From NCBI RefSeq assembly GCF_024347395.1, contig NZ_AP025472.1:2976001-3040000 (forward strand): a DNA stretch of 64,000 nucleotides, in the 5' to 3' direction. The position numbers were made by a program, and so were the translations under genes. Of this stretch, positions 17,361-27,425 are shown one piece after another; positions within the stretch are counted from its first letter, which is position 1; the number at the start of each line of letters is the position of its first letter. Under the pieces are notes generated by a model. That model had not been told where the DNA came from. It saw nothing but the letters and a program-made list of their open reading frames with translations, and ran no database searches. This DNA is from Vibrio cortegadensis. Its GTDB lineage: Bacteria; Pseudomonadota; Gammaproteobacteria; Enterobacterales; Vibrionaceae.

Positions 17361-19883
17361 TTAAAACAACCGCTTCGGTTTTCCTAAATAGTAACCTTGT
17401 AGATAATCCACACCAATGTCTTCTGCGATGTTGCATACTTCTTGGTTGTGAACAAATTCAGCCACAGTTTTCGCCTTAAATATGCCGCACAAACTCACCA
17501 ATTGCTGCGCGATCTTACGCTGCTTTTTATCGGTATCAATATTACGGATCAAACTGCCATCTAACTTAATCACTTGCGGCTCTAATTTGATGATCTCATC
17601 GATATTCGAGTAACCCGAGCCAAAATCATCCACAATAATGCTCACCCCTAAATCTTTGAAGTGATCGCAGACTTCTATCATTCGTCCGTAATCTTTTATT
17701 TTCTCGCTTTCAAGCACCTCTAAACCAATGCGTTGAGGGTGGCTAATTTTGCTTATCGCGGCTTCAAGATGTTGCAGTGTTCTATCACTCATTAAGTCTT
17801 GGGGGGATAAATTTATCGAAAATGAATCCGTTGTATTACTCATGAAATCGAAAGTGCGTGAGATCATTTGGCGACTCAAACGAGTATAAAGATGAGTGTC
17901 TTCAATAATCGGGAGGAATTTGCCTGGCGGAATAATCACCCCTTCCTCTTCGATTCGAACCAGACACTCTAAAGATTGCACCTCATGACTATGCGCAGCC
18001 ACGATAGGTTGAGCATAGGCGATCACATTTTGATTTAACACCGCTCGGCTAACACAAGATAACACCCTTAACTGCTCTTGACGTTTCTGCTCTTGCTCTT
18101 TCAAAGTACGGGCATTGCAACAGTGTTGATTATTGCTCACCGCATAACGACGCGCTTCAATTGAACGCAATAATAGATCATCTACAGAGCTATTTGGAAA
18201 GTCGGCTTTACTTATGATACCTGCACTCACTGAGACAGAGAGATAATCAATATCGGGCAAGCCCATCGGCTCAAAATTTACATGCTCAATATTTTCAGCA
18301 AACTCAGAAAAACGCTGCTGAATATGTGACATTTTATTTTGGCTTTCGAAGATGATGGACCATTCACCAATGCCAACCCCATATAGTTGGCATTTTTTAT
18401 CAAATACCCTGTGTAACTTATCTTTAAAGTATTGGCTTAAATCACTAAGCAGCATATCCCCAACCGGGTAACCATACTTCTCATTAATTTGATGAAAATT
18501 CGTGACTTTTAATGTTAGCAAATACTCACTTTTTTTCATTTTAGCAAGGTGTTCACGCAGTACCGTTCGATTGGGTAACCCCGTTCTTCTTTCAATTCGA
18601 TAGCTTGTTGTTAATGCCTTCGCTTGATGTTGAATTTTCTGTGCCATATCCTGGTGCATAATATCAACATCTAATAAAGCGTTTCGAATCAGAGAAAATA
18701 GCGGCGAAATAGAACTCGTGTGTTCATGATGCGGAATTGAACGAACCACATTATCGGCAGGCCCTTCTCGCAGAGCTAAATACGTCAGGCTATGATGTAG
18801 AATCTGTTGATGGTCATTCTCATAGCAAAACTCCCCAAAACAAAAGAATCCATCACTATTCGCGACCTGTTGAAAAGGCTCTAACTCTTGGTTTCCCTCA
18901 ATGAAATCCAAACGAGATATACAGTTATAGATAAAAAACTGTTGTGGGTGATGCAACGCAACTTGCTGCAACCCCAAACGAACTTGTTCAATGGTCAGTG
19001 AGGGATGATCATAACAAAATCGAACTTCATCACCCACATTGAACTCACCGTCAAACGTTATGGAATTATCTTGATGACAAGCTAATGGTAAGTACACATT
19101 CTGTTCACGAGGATCGCCAATCATTAAAGGAAAGTCGGTAATCTGCGCATAAGGCACATCAAGCCCATCCGCTAAATAACGATTGTAAATATGCTGAATC
19201 GGCTGATCATCCAAACTGTAAATTCGATGCTTATCGGCATGAGTGATTCGAAATTTTTTACCTATCGGGTTCCACTCATAGTAACTTCCTGTCCATGCCG
19301 ATAATTCCGCGCCATGCAACGCCACAGCAACATAAGCATTCTCATAGATCGTATGGTTATGTAATATCCAGCGGCCAGTATCGGTATCAGCAGATGCTCC
19401 GCCCGCGACAGGGATACGATAATCCCCTTCACTGAAGGCTGAAAAAAGTGAGCGTTCACTAACTGAAAGACGGTCGGCAAAACAGATGATGGCTTTTGTC
19501 GATGAGGACAGGTTTAGGTTTTTAGCAAGTAACTGGCTATCGCTCGCCGCATTAGCGCTATATGACACGACCGATGATGTACATGTCGACTGTTTAAAGT
19601 AGGTAAAGACGAAACACGAACTCTCACTTTGGATCGTGCCACTCTTAATCGCGTACTTTCCACTGGCCCCAATAATGGTGACGTCATTAAAATATTGCTG
19701 AATTTCACGGCTATACTGCGTGACGAGTGAACGAGGCTGTGATGAAAATATTTGAACCAGCACTGAACCCGTGAATTGGCTATCAAGGCGAGCCAATTCA
19801 CTTCTTAATTGTTCAATATCGTGTATCAAGTAAGACTGAGATATCATAATCACATAGCAGTTACGAGTGGTAATACGTAACAT
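17361..19883 (-). CDS. FIST-GGDEF-EAL protein, copy 1: predicted cyclic-di-GMP phosphodiesterase
   Basis: An 840-residue signalling protein: FIST N and FIST C sensor domains (about 40-370), a short coiled linker, a degenerate GGDEF domain (430-590) and an EAL domain (605-838). The GGDEF signature is GIGEW at 504-508, so cyclase activity is unlikely. EAL residues are kept: ECLVR at 639-643, Asn691, Glu722, DD at 752-753, Lys773, Glu809 and Gln829. It therefore probably degrades cyclic-di-GMP in response to a small ligand such as an amino acid. There are no membrane segments. A paralogue lies directly upstream. The ATG at 19883 lacks a ribosome-binding site; ATG 19847 is an alternative. Confidence 0.87.
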   Translation of the reverse strand: MLRITTRNCYVIMISQSYLIHDIEQLRSELARLDSQFTGSVLVQIFSSQPRSLVTQYSREIQQYFNDVTIIGASGKYAIKSGTIQSESSCFVFTYFKQSTCTSSVVSYSANAASDSQLLAKNLNLSSSTKAIICFADRLSVSERSLFSAFSEGDYRIPVAGGASADTDTGRWILHNHTIYENAYVAVALHGAELSAWTGSYYEWNPIGKKFRITHADKHRIYSLDDQPIQHIYNRYLADGLDVPYAQITDFPLMIGDPREQNVYLPLACHQDNSITFDGEFNVGDEVRFCYDHPSLTIEQVRLGLQQVALHHPQQFFIYNCISRLDFIEGNQELEPFQQVANSDGFFCFGEFCYENDHQQILHHSLTYLALREGPADNVVRSIPHHEHTSSISPLFSLIRNALLDVDIMHQDMAQKIQHQAKALTTSYRIERRTGLPNRTVLREHLAKMKKSEYLLTLKVTNFHQINEKYGYPVGDMLLSDLSQYFKDKLHRVFDKKCQLYGVGIGEWSIIFESQNKMSHIQQRFSEFAENIEHVNFEPMGLPDIDYLSVSVSAGIISKADFPNSSVDDLLLRSIEARRYAVSNNQHCCNARTLKEQEQKRQEQLRVLSCVSRAVLNQNVIAYAQPIVAAHSHEVQSLECLVRIEEEGVIIPPGKFLPIIEDTHLYTRLSRQMISRTFDFMSNTTDSFSINLSPQDLMSDRTLQHLEAAISKISHPQRIGLEVLESEKIKDYGRMIEVCDHFKDLGVSIIVDDFGSGYSNIDEIIKLEPQVIKLDGSLIRNIDTDKKQRKIAQQLVSLCGIFKAKTVAEFVHNQEVCNIAEDIGVDYLQGYYLGKPKRLF

Positions 19884-20013
19884 TATGCAATGGTAACGTC
19901 GCTATAGCACTGAATGGTTATAGATTTTTTTAATTATGTGAATTTAACGATTAAGTCTAACCTAAATTCTCATTCGTGATACATGCCTTGCAGTGTAAAA
20001 AGTTAACCCTCCA

Positions 20014-22503
20014 TCAAAACAGACGGCTAGGTTCACCGAGGTAAAAACCCTGTAAGTAATCGACGCCCATCCCTTCAGCAATGCGACACACTTCTTCATT
20101 ATGCACAAACTCAGCCACGGTTTTGGCATTAATCACTTGGCATAATCTAACAAGTTGTGACGCAATTTTACGTTGTTTTAAGTCCGTATCAATATTTCGA
20201 ATAAGGCTTCCATCAAGCTTAATGACTTGCGGTTCAAGTTTAATTATTTCATCGATATTCGAATAACCCGAACCAAAATCGTCCACAATAATCCGCGCAC
20301 CTAATGATTTGAAATGGTTACAAACTTCAATCATCCGCCCGTAATCTTTAATCTGTTCCGACTCTAATACTTCCAACCCAATATTTTCTGGGTGCTGCAA
20401 ATTATTAATTGATGCTTCAAGTAATAGCAGCGTTTTATCACTCATCAGATCTTGAGGGGATAAATTGATTGAAAATGACTGATTCTTATCTGACATGTAA
20501 TCGAGTGTTTTTTTAATCATATGTCGACTTAATCGAGTGTAAAGATGAGTCCCTTCAATAATCGGTAGGAATTTACCGGGAAGAATAATCTGATCATCTT
20601 CAATAATTCGCACCAAGCACTCATGTGAAACCACGTCGTGAGTGTGGGCGGCGACAATCGGCTGATGAAAGGTGACAATCTTCTGTTCTAAGATCGCTCG
20701 GCTTACACAGCTTAACCAGCCAAGTTGCTCTCTTCGCTTTTCATCACCCAACTCAATCTCATTGGCATTAAAGATGTGTGTATTATTTCTGACCCCCTCA
20801 CGACGAGCTTCTATCGCCTTCAGCAGCCATTCATCACCGCTGTCAGACATAAAATCACGACGACTTGCCAACCCTCCACACAGAGAGACGGATAAGTAAT
20901 CCACATCGGATAACCCATAAGGTTCAAAGTTCATGTGTTCAATTTCATCCGCAAATTGGACGAACTGGGCCTTAATGGTATAACTCGGCATGTTCGATTT
21001 GAACATAACCGCCCACTCACCAACACCAATACTGAACAGACGAAAACTACTCTTCTCCCCAACCACATCCGCCAAGCGGGATTGGAAGTTTTGGGATAAA
21101 TCACACAGCAATTGGTCACCCACTTGGTAACCATACTTTTCGTTCACCTGCGTAAAGTTCACCAGTTTTAACGTTAATAAATGCTCATCAGGATCAATAT
21201 GAACTAAGTGTTCTTTTAACGCTGCGCGATTTAGTAATCCTGTTCGGGAATCATAGCGATAGCTGTCTAATAGTTTCTTCGATTGCTTATCAAGCTTGTA
21301 TTCCATACGCGCATTCATCGTGTCTAAATCAGAAATTGCGTTACGGATTAAACTGAATAGTGGAGAAATGACATGCTCATTTTGAGGAACAAACTTGGTC
21401 ATTTTGGCAATCACAGACGATTCTCGCATCGCCAAATAGGTCATACTGTGATGCAAAATTTCTTGCTTCTGCTCTGAGCGATACAGCTCACCCATGCAGT
21501 AGACGCCGTGACTACTTGCCACCCCTTCAAAGGTTTTTAACTCTTCGGCACCATCAATAAAATCAAGTCGAGATGCGCAGTTATAGATGAATACGGATTC
21601 AGGCTGATGCAGAGCTAAACGTTCGGTACCATGACGAACTTGTTCAACCGTTAACGAAGGGTGGTTATAGCAAAAACGAACTTCATCACCGATTTCCCAC
21701 GCTTGATCAAACTCTATACTGCCATTATCGAGCACCTGTTTGACGGTGCATACGCCTTTACAAGTACCGGATTCTCGATACAACGGGAAATGAACCAACT
21801 GACCAAAAGAGAGCTTATGCCCATCGGAAAGGTAATGTTTATAGACGTCATAAGCGGGTTTGTACTCGATGGTATCGATTCGATTACCTTGTGCCTCTGT
21901 CACCCTCAGTTTCATTCCTATCGGGTTCCACTCAGAGTAAGCATCTCGCCACACTTTTAAGCTATCACTGTGTAATGCCACTGCGACACACGTTTTTTGA
22001 TATGTCTTGGTTCCAAATAGAACCCAACAGCCATGCCTATTTTCTTGCGCTTGGCCCCCAGAAATAGGTGGTAAATTGTCAGACTGATTGAAAGCACAAT
22101 AGATGGGATAATCACCATCCTCGATTTGATCTGAAAAACTGATAATAGCTTGAGTATTAGGCTTAAGGTTCAATGAATTGAGTAGTTGGGCGCTATCGTG
22201 CTTAGGGGAGAAACTGTACTCTTGCCGTGTCGCTGAAAATGTCGTGTCATCAAACTCACTCACCAAGCATAACGTTCCCGCACTCTCAAGTTGATTCGCA
22301 CAGATGATATTCATTGTGCTCTGTCCTATGATAACGCCGTTAGGATATTTGATTTGAAGCATTTCGGCGTATTGTTGGACTGTTTCTGGCGCTTGAGTTG
22401 AAAAGACTTGGATTAGATAATTTTTGTTTGTATTCCAAGCTGAGTTTTCTAACTGGGCATTTAACTGTTCGATGGAATCAAGCAGTATTGAGTGTGTTTT
22501 CAT
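20014..22503 (-). CDS. FIST-GGDEF-EAL protein, copy 2: predicted cyclic-di-GMP phosphodiesterase
   Basis: An 829-residue paralogue of the next gene with the same domain order. The GGDEF signature is again degenerate (GVGEW, 493-497), while the EAL residues are intact (ECLVR at 628-632, VDDFGSGYSN and AEFVHN). The C-terminal 90 residues are nearly identical in protein sequence to copy 1, but many codons differ, so the duplication is old and under selection. The FIST halves are more diverged, which suggests different ligands. The ATG at 22503 follows AGG at about six bases. The 130-base gap to copy 1 contains no clear terminator, so both may be transcribed together. Confidence 0.88.
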   Translation of the reverse strand: MKTHSILLDSIEQLNAQLENSAWNTNKNYLIQVFSTQAPETVQQYAEMLQIKYPNGVIIGQSTMNIICANQLESAGTLCLVSEFDDTTFSATRQEYSFSPKHDSAQLLNSLNLKPNTQAIISFSDQIEDGDYPIYCAFNQSDNLPPISGGQAQENRHGCWVLFGTKTYQKTCVAVALHSDSLKVWRDAYSEWNPIGMKLRVTEAQGNRIDTIEYKPAYDVYKHYLSDGHKLSFGQLVHFPLYRESGTCKGVCTVKQVLDNGSIEFDQAWEIGDEVRFCYNHPSLTVEQVRHGTERLALHQPESVFIYNCASRLDFIDGAEELKTFEGVASSHGVYCMGELYRSEQKQEILHHSMTYLAMRESSVIAKMTKFVPQNEHVISPLFSLIRNAISDLDTMNARMEYKLDKQSKKLLDSYRYDSRTGLLNRAALKEHLVHIDPDEHLLTLKLVNFTQVNEKYGYQVGDQLLCDLSQNFQSRLADVVGEKSSFRLFSIGVGEWAVMFKSNMPSYTIKAQFVQFADEIEHMNFEPYGLSDVDYLSVSLCGGLASRRDFMSDSGDEWLLKAIEARREGVRNNTHIFNANEIELGDEKRREQLGWLSCVSRAILEQKIVTFHQPIVAAHTHDVVSHECLVRIIEDDQIILPGKFLPIIEGTHLYTRLSRHMIKKTLDYMSDKNQSFSINLSPQDLMSDKTLLLLEASINNLQHPENIGLEVLESEQIKDYGRMIEVCNHFKSLGARIIVDDFGSGYSNIDEIIKLEPQVIKLDGSLIRNIDTDLKQRKIASQLVRLCQVINAKTVAEFVHNEEVCRIAEGMGVDYLQGFYLGEPSRLF

Positions 22504-22667
22504 GAAAGCCTAATGTCTGTCTATAAAGTACGGTTAAAGATTTGAATCAATACCAACATAAATCTAGACACCGTCCGCATTCTTCGAGGCAGATCAAGAA
22601 AAAACAGATAAACATTGAGTACAAGAATATCTAATCTATCAATAAGTTATCATAAATGGGAATTTTT

Positions 22668-23384
22668 CTATTTGAAGTATAAGAGATCACGCAAAGAATT
22701 TACTTCTATATCAGGCAGAACTCTCACTTTTTCGCAATGTTGAATATTTTTCCGTTGGTCATTATACCAACATGCTTGAAAGCCGTTACTCTTAGCCCCG
22801 TATACATCAGTGATCAAATGATCGCCAACATGCAAAATAGACTCAGCAGGCAAGCCCAACAAATCCACCGCCCGAGCAAACATATCTGCATAAGGTTTCG
22901 CTCGACCATCAGGCCCCGCTTTCAATACATGTGAAAAGTATTGCCCCAATCCAATTTTATCAGGATCCACATTTCCATTGGTAATCGCGATCAGTGGGAA
23001 CTTCTCTGCCAAAATGGTCATCACTTCGTGAGTAAGTTCCGGGACATCGACCTGGTTTCGCAACCACAATGCATGCTCCATCCCTTCTTTGGCTGCCGAT
23101 GTAGCTTCAGGTTCACCATAACCTAATTGAATTAATCCCTGCTGAATCTGAGTTTCGCGCCATAAAGTGACATCATGCTTTAAATTCGGGTTTTGAATCG
23201 CCAGTTCATGTTTCAGCACCTGCCATTGCTCAATGCTCATCAGTGCCGATACCGGGTGATGAGTATGCAGCCAAACCACCATCTTCTGCTCTACATTTTG
23301 AATCACAGGCCAGTTGTCATATAGGGTGTCATCAAGATCAAATGTCATGGCTTTGACGACTGATGTTCGGCGATAGATGTGCAT
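22668..23384 (-). CDS. yigB: HAD phosphatase YigB (5-amino-6-(5-phosphoribitylamino)uracil phosphatase)
   Basis: YigB removes phosphate from the riboflavin intermediate ARPP and can act on FMN. The 238 residues carry the HAD motifs FDLDDTLYDN near 15-24, ITNGN near 135-139, a Lys in GRAKPYADMF and GDHLITDVYGA. The gene order yigB-xerC-DUF484-dapF on one strand matches E. coli and other vibrios. It ends the block, 55 bases after xerC. Confidence 0.92.
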   Translation of the reverse strand: MHIYRRTSVVKAMTFDLDDTLYDNWPVIQNVEQKMVVWLHTHHPVSALMSIEQWQVLKHELAIQNPNLKHDVTLWRETQIQQGLIQLGYGEPEATSAAKEGMEHALWLRNQVDVPELTHEVMTILAEKFPLIAITNGNVDPDKIGLGQYFSHVLKAGPDGRAKPYADMFARAVDLLGLPAESILHVGDHLITDVYGAKSNGFQACWYNDQRKNIQHCEKVRVLPDIEVNSLRDLLYFK

Positions 23385-23439
23385 GCTTAACTCCTACGTT
23401 ACTGTGCCAAATTTTCAATGAGTGGATGTGCCAATTCAC

Positions 23440-24381
23440 TCACGATTCTTTCGGTTTCTTATTTTTATGAGCTCTAGGATGAGCGTCATCATACGCTTGA
23501 GCAAGGTGTTGAAAATCTAAATGCGTATAAATCTGTGTGGTCGAGATATTTTCATGCCCCAGCAATTCTTGAACTGCACGTAAATTATTACTCGACTCCA
23601 ATACGTGTGTCGCAAATGAGTGGCGTAATTTATGAGGGCTAATATGGCTGGCAACAGCTTGCTTCTGACCCCACTCAGCCATTCGTTTTTGCACACTTCG
23701 ATGAGAGATCCGACTGCCGAGTTTAGAGACAAACAGTGCGGGTTCACCCGGTGCAGCAATATCACCACGGACTTTAAGCCACTTCGCGACCCACTCTTTG
23801 GCTTGTCCAGAAAACGGCGCTTTCCGCTCTTTATCGCCTTTACCAATCACGCGAATTTCACCACGGCTACCATGAATGTCTTTTACATTAATCCCAACCA
23901 TTTCAGCCAGACGCAGGCCCGCACCATACATCACCTCCATCATCGCTCGATCGCGGATAGCTAAAGGATCATCTTCATTCACCTCAAGCAACTGGTTCAT
24001 TTCATCTACATCTAAATTCTTTGGTAGCGTTCGTTGCTTTCTAGGAGCCGACACCCCTTTTGCGGGATTGGCCGTCATCTCTCCACGTAAGATCATAAAA
24101 TCAAAGAAACTACGTAATGAGGAGAGGCGAGTCGCTAAACTGCTGGCTTTCATCCCTTCTCGCATCCCTTTACTTGCAAGCTGGCGCACCCAAGCGGCAT
24201 CCACTTGTTGCCACTCATCTTGCCCCATTTGGAGTAAATGGCTGCCCATGGTTTCAAGTTGCTGTTTGTAATTACGCTGAGTATGCAAGCTAAGCCCTTT
24301 TTCACTTCTAAGGTATTCATAGAAGCGGTTTAAGGGCTTTTGCAAGCTAGAAGGAAGAGGTGTGTTGGATTCGTTCGTCAT
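23440..24381 (-). CDS. xerC: Tyrosine recombinase XerC
   Basis: XerC with XerD resolves chromosome dimers at dif during division. The 313 residues show the N-terminal SAM-like core-binding domain and the catalytic set of tyrosine recombinases: Arg in GAGLRLAEM, Lys in VIGKGDKERK, HKLRHSFATH (His, Arg), LGHENIST and the nucleophile Tyr in TQIYTHLD. It overlaps the end of the DUF484 gene by 35 bases, a sign of translational coupling. It is the cellular recombinase rather than a mobile-element integrase, given the conserved dapF-DUF484-xerC-yigB neighbourhood. Confidence 0.95.
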   Translation of the reverse strand: MTNESNTPLPSSLQKPLNRFYEYLRSEKGLSLHTQRNYKQQLETMGSHLLQMGQDEWQQVDAAWVRQLASKGMREGMKASSLATRLSSLRSFFDFMILRGEMTANPAKGVSAPRKQRTLPKNLDVDEMNQLLEVNEDDPLAIRDRAMMEVMYGAGLRLAEMVGINVKDIHGSRGEIRVIGKGDKERKAPFSGQAKEWVAKWLKVRGDIAAPGEPALFVSKLGSRISHRSVQKRMAEWGQKQAVASHISPHKLRHSFATHVLESSNNLRAVQELLGHENISTTQIYTHLDFQHLAQAYDDAHPRAHKNKKPKES

Positions 24382-25066
24382 TCTCTGGCCAAGTTAAGGT
24401 CTCAATAAGGTGAGCCACAACTAATGCAAGGTGGCGCAGGAAAAGGGTATCCATATGAGGTTGAAAATGGCCGCCATCTTCACTTGAAAAAGCCAAAGCC
24501 CCTAATGAAGATTGCTTAACTAAAGGTAAAACCACATAAGATCCGAGTTCTGGCCCTGAATGCTCACCCAATAGCGCTTCTCGATCGGCTTTACGTAACC
24601 GACCTAAATACGCATCTTTACCATTTAAGTGATTGGTTGAAAACCGAGCCCAACCTTCTTTGCTAAGATTCAGTTCTGGGCTAAGACGAAGTTCTGGAAC
24701 CTCTTGGTTAAGCAAACGGACATAAGCCTTCAAGCCTAAATCTTTCGCTTTTAGCTTTATCGCCTTAACCACTTGAGCAATATTATCACACTGTAAAATT
24801 TGCTCTTGAAGCTCCATAAATTCATAAAACGTTCTGTCGTTATTGGCCGCCAACGACATTAACGTTGTAATTTCTTCTTCTAGTTCTTCAATTCGTTGAC
24901 GCTGACGCTTCAGTTGAACTTCAACTAACGAAACCGCGCCTTGTTGATGATTCGGTAACGATAGACGATCAACAAGCTCGCGGCGCTGGAGAAAAAAATC
25001 GGGGTTATCACGCAAATACTCCGCAACAATTTCAGCCGTCAGGGCATTCGCTTCTACTTGAGACAA
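24347..25066 (-). CDS. DUF484 family protein (GAF-like)
   Basis: A 239-residue protein with an N-terminal helical region (LTAEIVAEYLRDNPDFF), a coiled coil near residues 50-75 (LKRQRQRIEELEEEI) and a GAF-like C-terminal domain. Its biochemical role is unknown, but it is always found between dapF and xerC. The start is a TTG (25066) with GAGGA six bases upstream; no in-frame ATG precedes LTAEIV. Confidence 0.87.
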   Translation of the reverse strand: MSQVEANALTAEIVAEYLRDNPDFFLQRRELVDRLSLPNHQQGAVSLVEVQLKRQRQRIEELEEEITTLMSLAANNDRTFYEFMELQEQILQCDNIAQVVKAIKLKAKDLGLKAYVRLLNQEVPELRLSPELNLSKEGWARFSTNHLNGKDAYLGRLRKADREALLGEHSGPELGSYVVLPLVKQSSLGALAFSSEDGGHFQPHMDTLFLRHLALVVAHLIETLTWPENDERIQHTSSF

Positions 25067-25106
25067 AACTCATCCTCTACAATTTATTTTTATATAATGG
25101 AAAGAC

Positions 25107-25937
25107 TTAACAGGAAAGTTGACCATCAAATACATGAGTGGCAGGGCCTGTCATATACAGAGGAGAACCCGGACCTTGCCAGCTGATTTGCAATTCACCA
25201 CCAGGTAGCTGAACCGTCACATACTCAGCGAGTAAACCTTGGTTAATACCAATAGCAACGGCGCCACATGCACCACTGCCGCACGCTTGAGTTTCACCCG
25301 CGCCACGTTCATACACTCGCAAGCGAACCTCTTCGCGATTGACGACTTGCATAAAACCAGCATTAACTCGCTCAGGGAATCGTTCATGTGATTCAAGTAG
25401 AGGCCCCAGTTTATCGACATCGGTGGTATCAACATCATCAACGACCGTTACGACATGAGGGTTACCCATACTTACCGCACCACAGAACAGGGTGTGTTCA
25501 TCAGTGCGGATAATGTAGGTTTTTTCCGTCTGCTTGGCTTTGAATGGGATTTTAGCCGGTTCAAACACAGGCTCACCCATGTTCACCGTAATCAAATCGT
25601 TGTCTTCAATTTTTAATACCATCTTGCCTTTTTTGGTGCTGACATTGATGGTGTATTTATTGGTAAGACCTTTCATACGAACAAAACGGGCAAAACAGCG
25701 AGCGCCATTTCCACACTGCTCCACCTCACTACCGTCTGCATTAAAAATACGGTAGTGGAAATCAGTTTCAGGATCGTAAGGGGCTTCAACCACTAACAAC
25801 TGGTCAAAGCCGACCCCTGTATGACGATCCGCCAAGCGGCGAATCAAATCAGGAGAAAAAAATATGTTTTGGGTAATACAGTCAACGACCATGAAGTCAT
25901 TACCCAAACCATGCATTTTAGAAAAATGGAAATGCAT
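25107..25937 (-). CDS. dapF: Diaminopimelate epimerase DapF
   Basis: DapF interconverts LL- and meso-diaminopimelate, the last step before lysine and peptidoglycan synthesis. The 276 residues have the two catalytic cysteine motifs, EQCGNGARC near residue 71 and TQACGSGACG near 215, and the start FSKMHGLGNDF. It sits 11 bases after lysA, whose enzyme consumes its product, so the two are an operon. Confidence 0.97.
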   Translation of the reverse strand: MHFHFSKMHGLGNDFMVVDCITQNIFFSPDLIRRLADRHTGVGFDQLLVVEAPYDPETDFHYRIFNADGSEVEQCGNGARCFARFVRMKGLTNKYTINVSTKKGKMVLKIEDNDLITVNMGEPVFEPAKIPFKAKQTEKTYIIRTDEHTLFCGAVSMGNPHVVTVVDDVDTTDVDKLGPLLESHERFPERVNAGFMQVVNREEVRLRVYERGAGETQACGSGACGAVAIGINQGLLAEYVTVQLPGGELQISWQGPGSPLYMTGPATHVFDGQLSC

Positions 25938-25948
25938 AATGCTTCAAC

Positions 25949-27202
25949 TTACTCCGGGATAATATTTTCAAGAGCCCATAGGCTTGATAGTGCTTCACGC
26001 TGGCGAACAAGATGCGCTTTTTTGCCATCGACCATCACTTCTGCCACACGGGAACGAGAATTGTAGTTTGACGACATCGCAAACCCATAAGCACCCGCAG
26101 AACGGACAGCCAACAAATCACCCTGCTCAAGAACAAGATCTCGATCTTTTCCTAAGAAGTCTCCCGTCTCACAAATCGGCCCCACTAAATCGTAAGTCAC
26201 CGCTTCGCCTTGACGTGGTTTGACAGGCACAATATCTTGCCATGCTTGATAAAGTGCTGGGCGCATTAAATCATTCATGGCCGCATCAATAATGGCAAAG
26301 TTTTTATACTCTGTTGGTTTTAAGAACTCAACTTTCGTCAATAGTACACCAGCATTTGCCGCAATCGCACGTCCTGGCTCAAAAATCAGCTCTAGATCTG
26401 CATGCTTTTCTAAACGAGCAAGTAGCGCTTTTGCGTAGTCAGACGGTTGCGGCGGTAATTCATCACGATACGTTACCCCTAAGCCTCCGCCAACATCGAG
26501 ATGTTTGATATTAATCCCATCCGCCTTAAGCTGATCAATCAGTGCAAGCAAACGGTCTGTCGCGTCAATAAATGGCGCAAGATCTGTCAGTTGGGAACCA
26601 ATATGGCAATCAATACCTTGGATATCTAGGTTGCTTAACGTTTTCGCAAACTGATAAACCTGTGGTGCTCGATCAAAAGCGATACCAAATTTATTATCAC
26701 GTAAGCCCGTCGAAATATAAGGGTGGGTATGAGCGTCAACGTCGGGATTAATACGAAGTGAAATAGGTGCTTTCACCCCTAATTCTCCCGCAACGTCATT
26801 TAATCGCTCTAACTCTGGTTCAGATTCAACATTAAAGCATTTTATTTTTAACTCTAAAGCTCGCTTCATTTCTGCTTCAGTTTTACCCACACCAGAAAAA
26901 ACGACTTTAGCGGGATCACCACCAGCAGCGATCACTCGTTCAAGTTCGCCCGCAGAGACAATATCAAACCCCGAGCCTAAACGAGCTAAAACATTAAGTA
27001 CTCCAAGGTTAGAGTTCGCTTTAACGGCATAACACACCAAATGCGGATGCTCTCCAACAGATTGATCGAAGGCATTCCAGTGTCTCTCTAATGTTGCGCG
27101 AGAGTATACGTACAAAGGTGTTCCGTGTTGCTGAGCAAGCTCTGAAAGCGCCACATCTTCGGCCCAAAGTTGGCCATCGTCCTGATAGTTGAAGTAATCC
27201 AA
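25949..27202 (-). CDS. lysA: Diaminopimelate decarboxylase LysA
   Basis: A PLP fold-type III enzyme that decarboxylates meso-diaminopimelate to lysine. The 417 residues include the PLP lysine in YAVKANSNLG (about residue 60), HLDVGGGLG, EPGRAI and CETGDFLG, which has the active-site Cys. The start codon is a TTG (27202) with AAGGGA about eight bases upstream; no in-frame ATG lies before the first domain strand. It follows lptM by 31 bases. Confidence 0.95.
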   Translation of the reverse strand: MDYFNYQDDGQLWAEDVALSELAQQHGTPLYVYSRATLERHWNAFDQSVGEHPHLVCYAVKANSNLGVLNVLARLGSGFDIVSAGELERVIAAGGDPAKVVFSGVGKTEAEMKRALELKIKCFNVESEPELERLNDVAGELGVKAPISLRINPDVDAHTHPYISTGLRDNKFGIAFDRAPQVYQFAKTLSNLDIQGIDCHIGSQLTDLAPFIDATDRLLALIDQLKADGINIKHLDVGGGLGVTYRDELPPQPSDYAKALLARLEKHADLELIFEPGRAIAANAGVLLTKVEFLKPTEYKNFAIIDAAMNDLMRPALYQAWQDIVPVKPRQGEAVTYDLVGPICETGDFLGKDRDLVLEQGDLLAVRSAGAYGFAMSSNYNSRSRVAEVMVDGKKAHLVRQREALSSLWALENIIPE

Positions 27203-27233
27203 AATTCTTTTCCCTTATAAAAAACGACTGCAA

Positions 27234-27350
27234 TTACTGCGTCTGTTCACTTGGTTGAGCTTGCTCTGGTAGATAGAGCGCACCGGTTTGACCACACCCT
27301 GAAAGGGCAAGTAAAGAGAGCATAAACAAGGCTGCGATTGATTTTTTCAT
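27234..27350 (-). CDS. lptM: LPS-assembly-associated lipoprotein LptM (YifL)
   Basis: A 38-residue lipoprotein from ATG 27350: signal MKKSIAALFMLSLLALSGC with lipobox LSGC, then GQTGALYLPEQ, the conserved LptM segment. LptM binds the LptD-LptE complex and helps LptD reach its native disulfide state. The longer open frame up to 27593 is not used because it lacks a signal and the strong lipoprotein start lies within it. It begins the lptM-lysA-dapF-DUF484-xerC-yigB run and is divergent from cyaY. Confidence 0.9.
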   Translation of the reverse strand: MKKSIAALFMLSLLALSGCGQTGALYLPEQAQPSEQTQ

Positions 27351-27425
27351 TTTGCATATCGTGATTATTGATTCAATGCCCCCTATAATCGCACCACACT
27401 CAAGAAAAGCAATAGGATAGACGGG

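Noticed and set aside
23440..24381. A mobile-element integrase call
   Set aside because: The tyrosine recombinase is XerC by its conserved dapF-DUF484-xerC-yigB neighbourhood.
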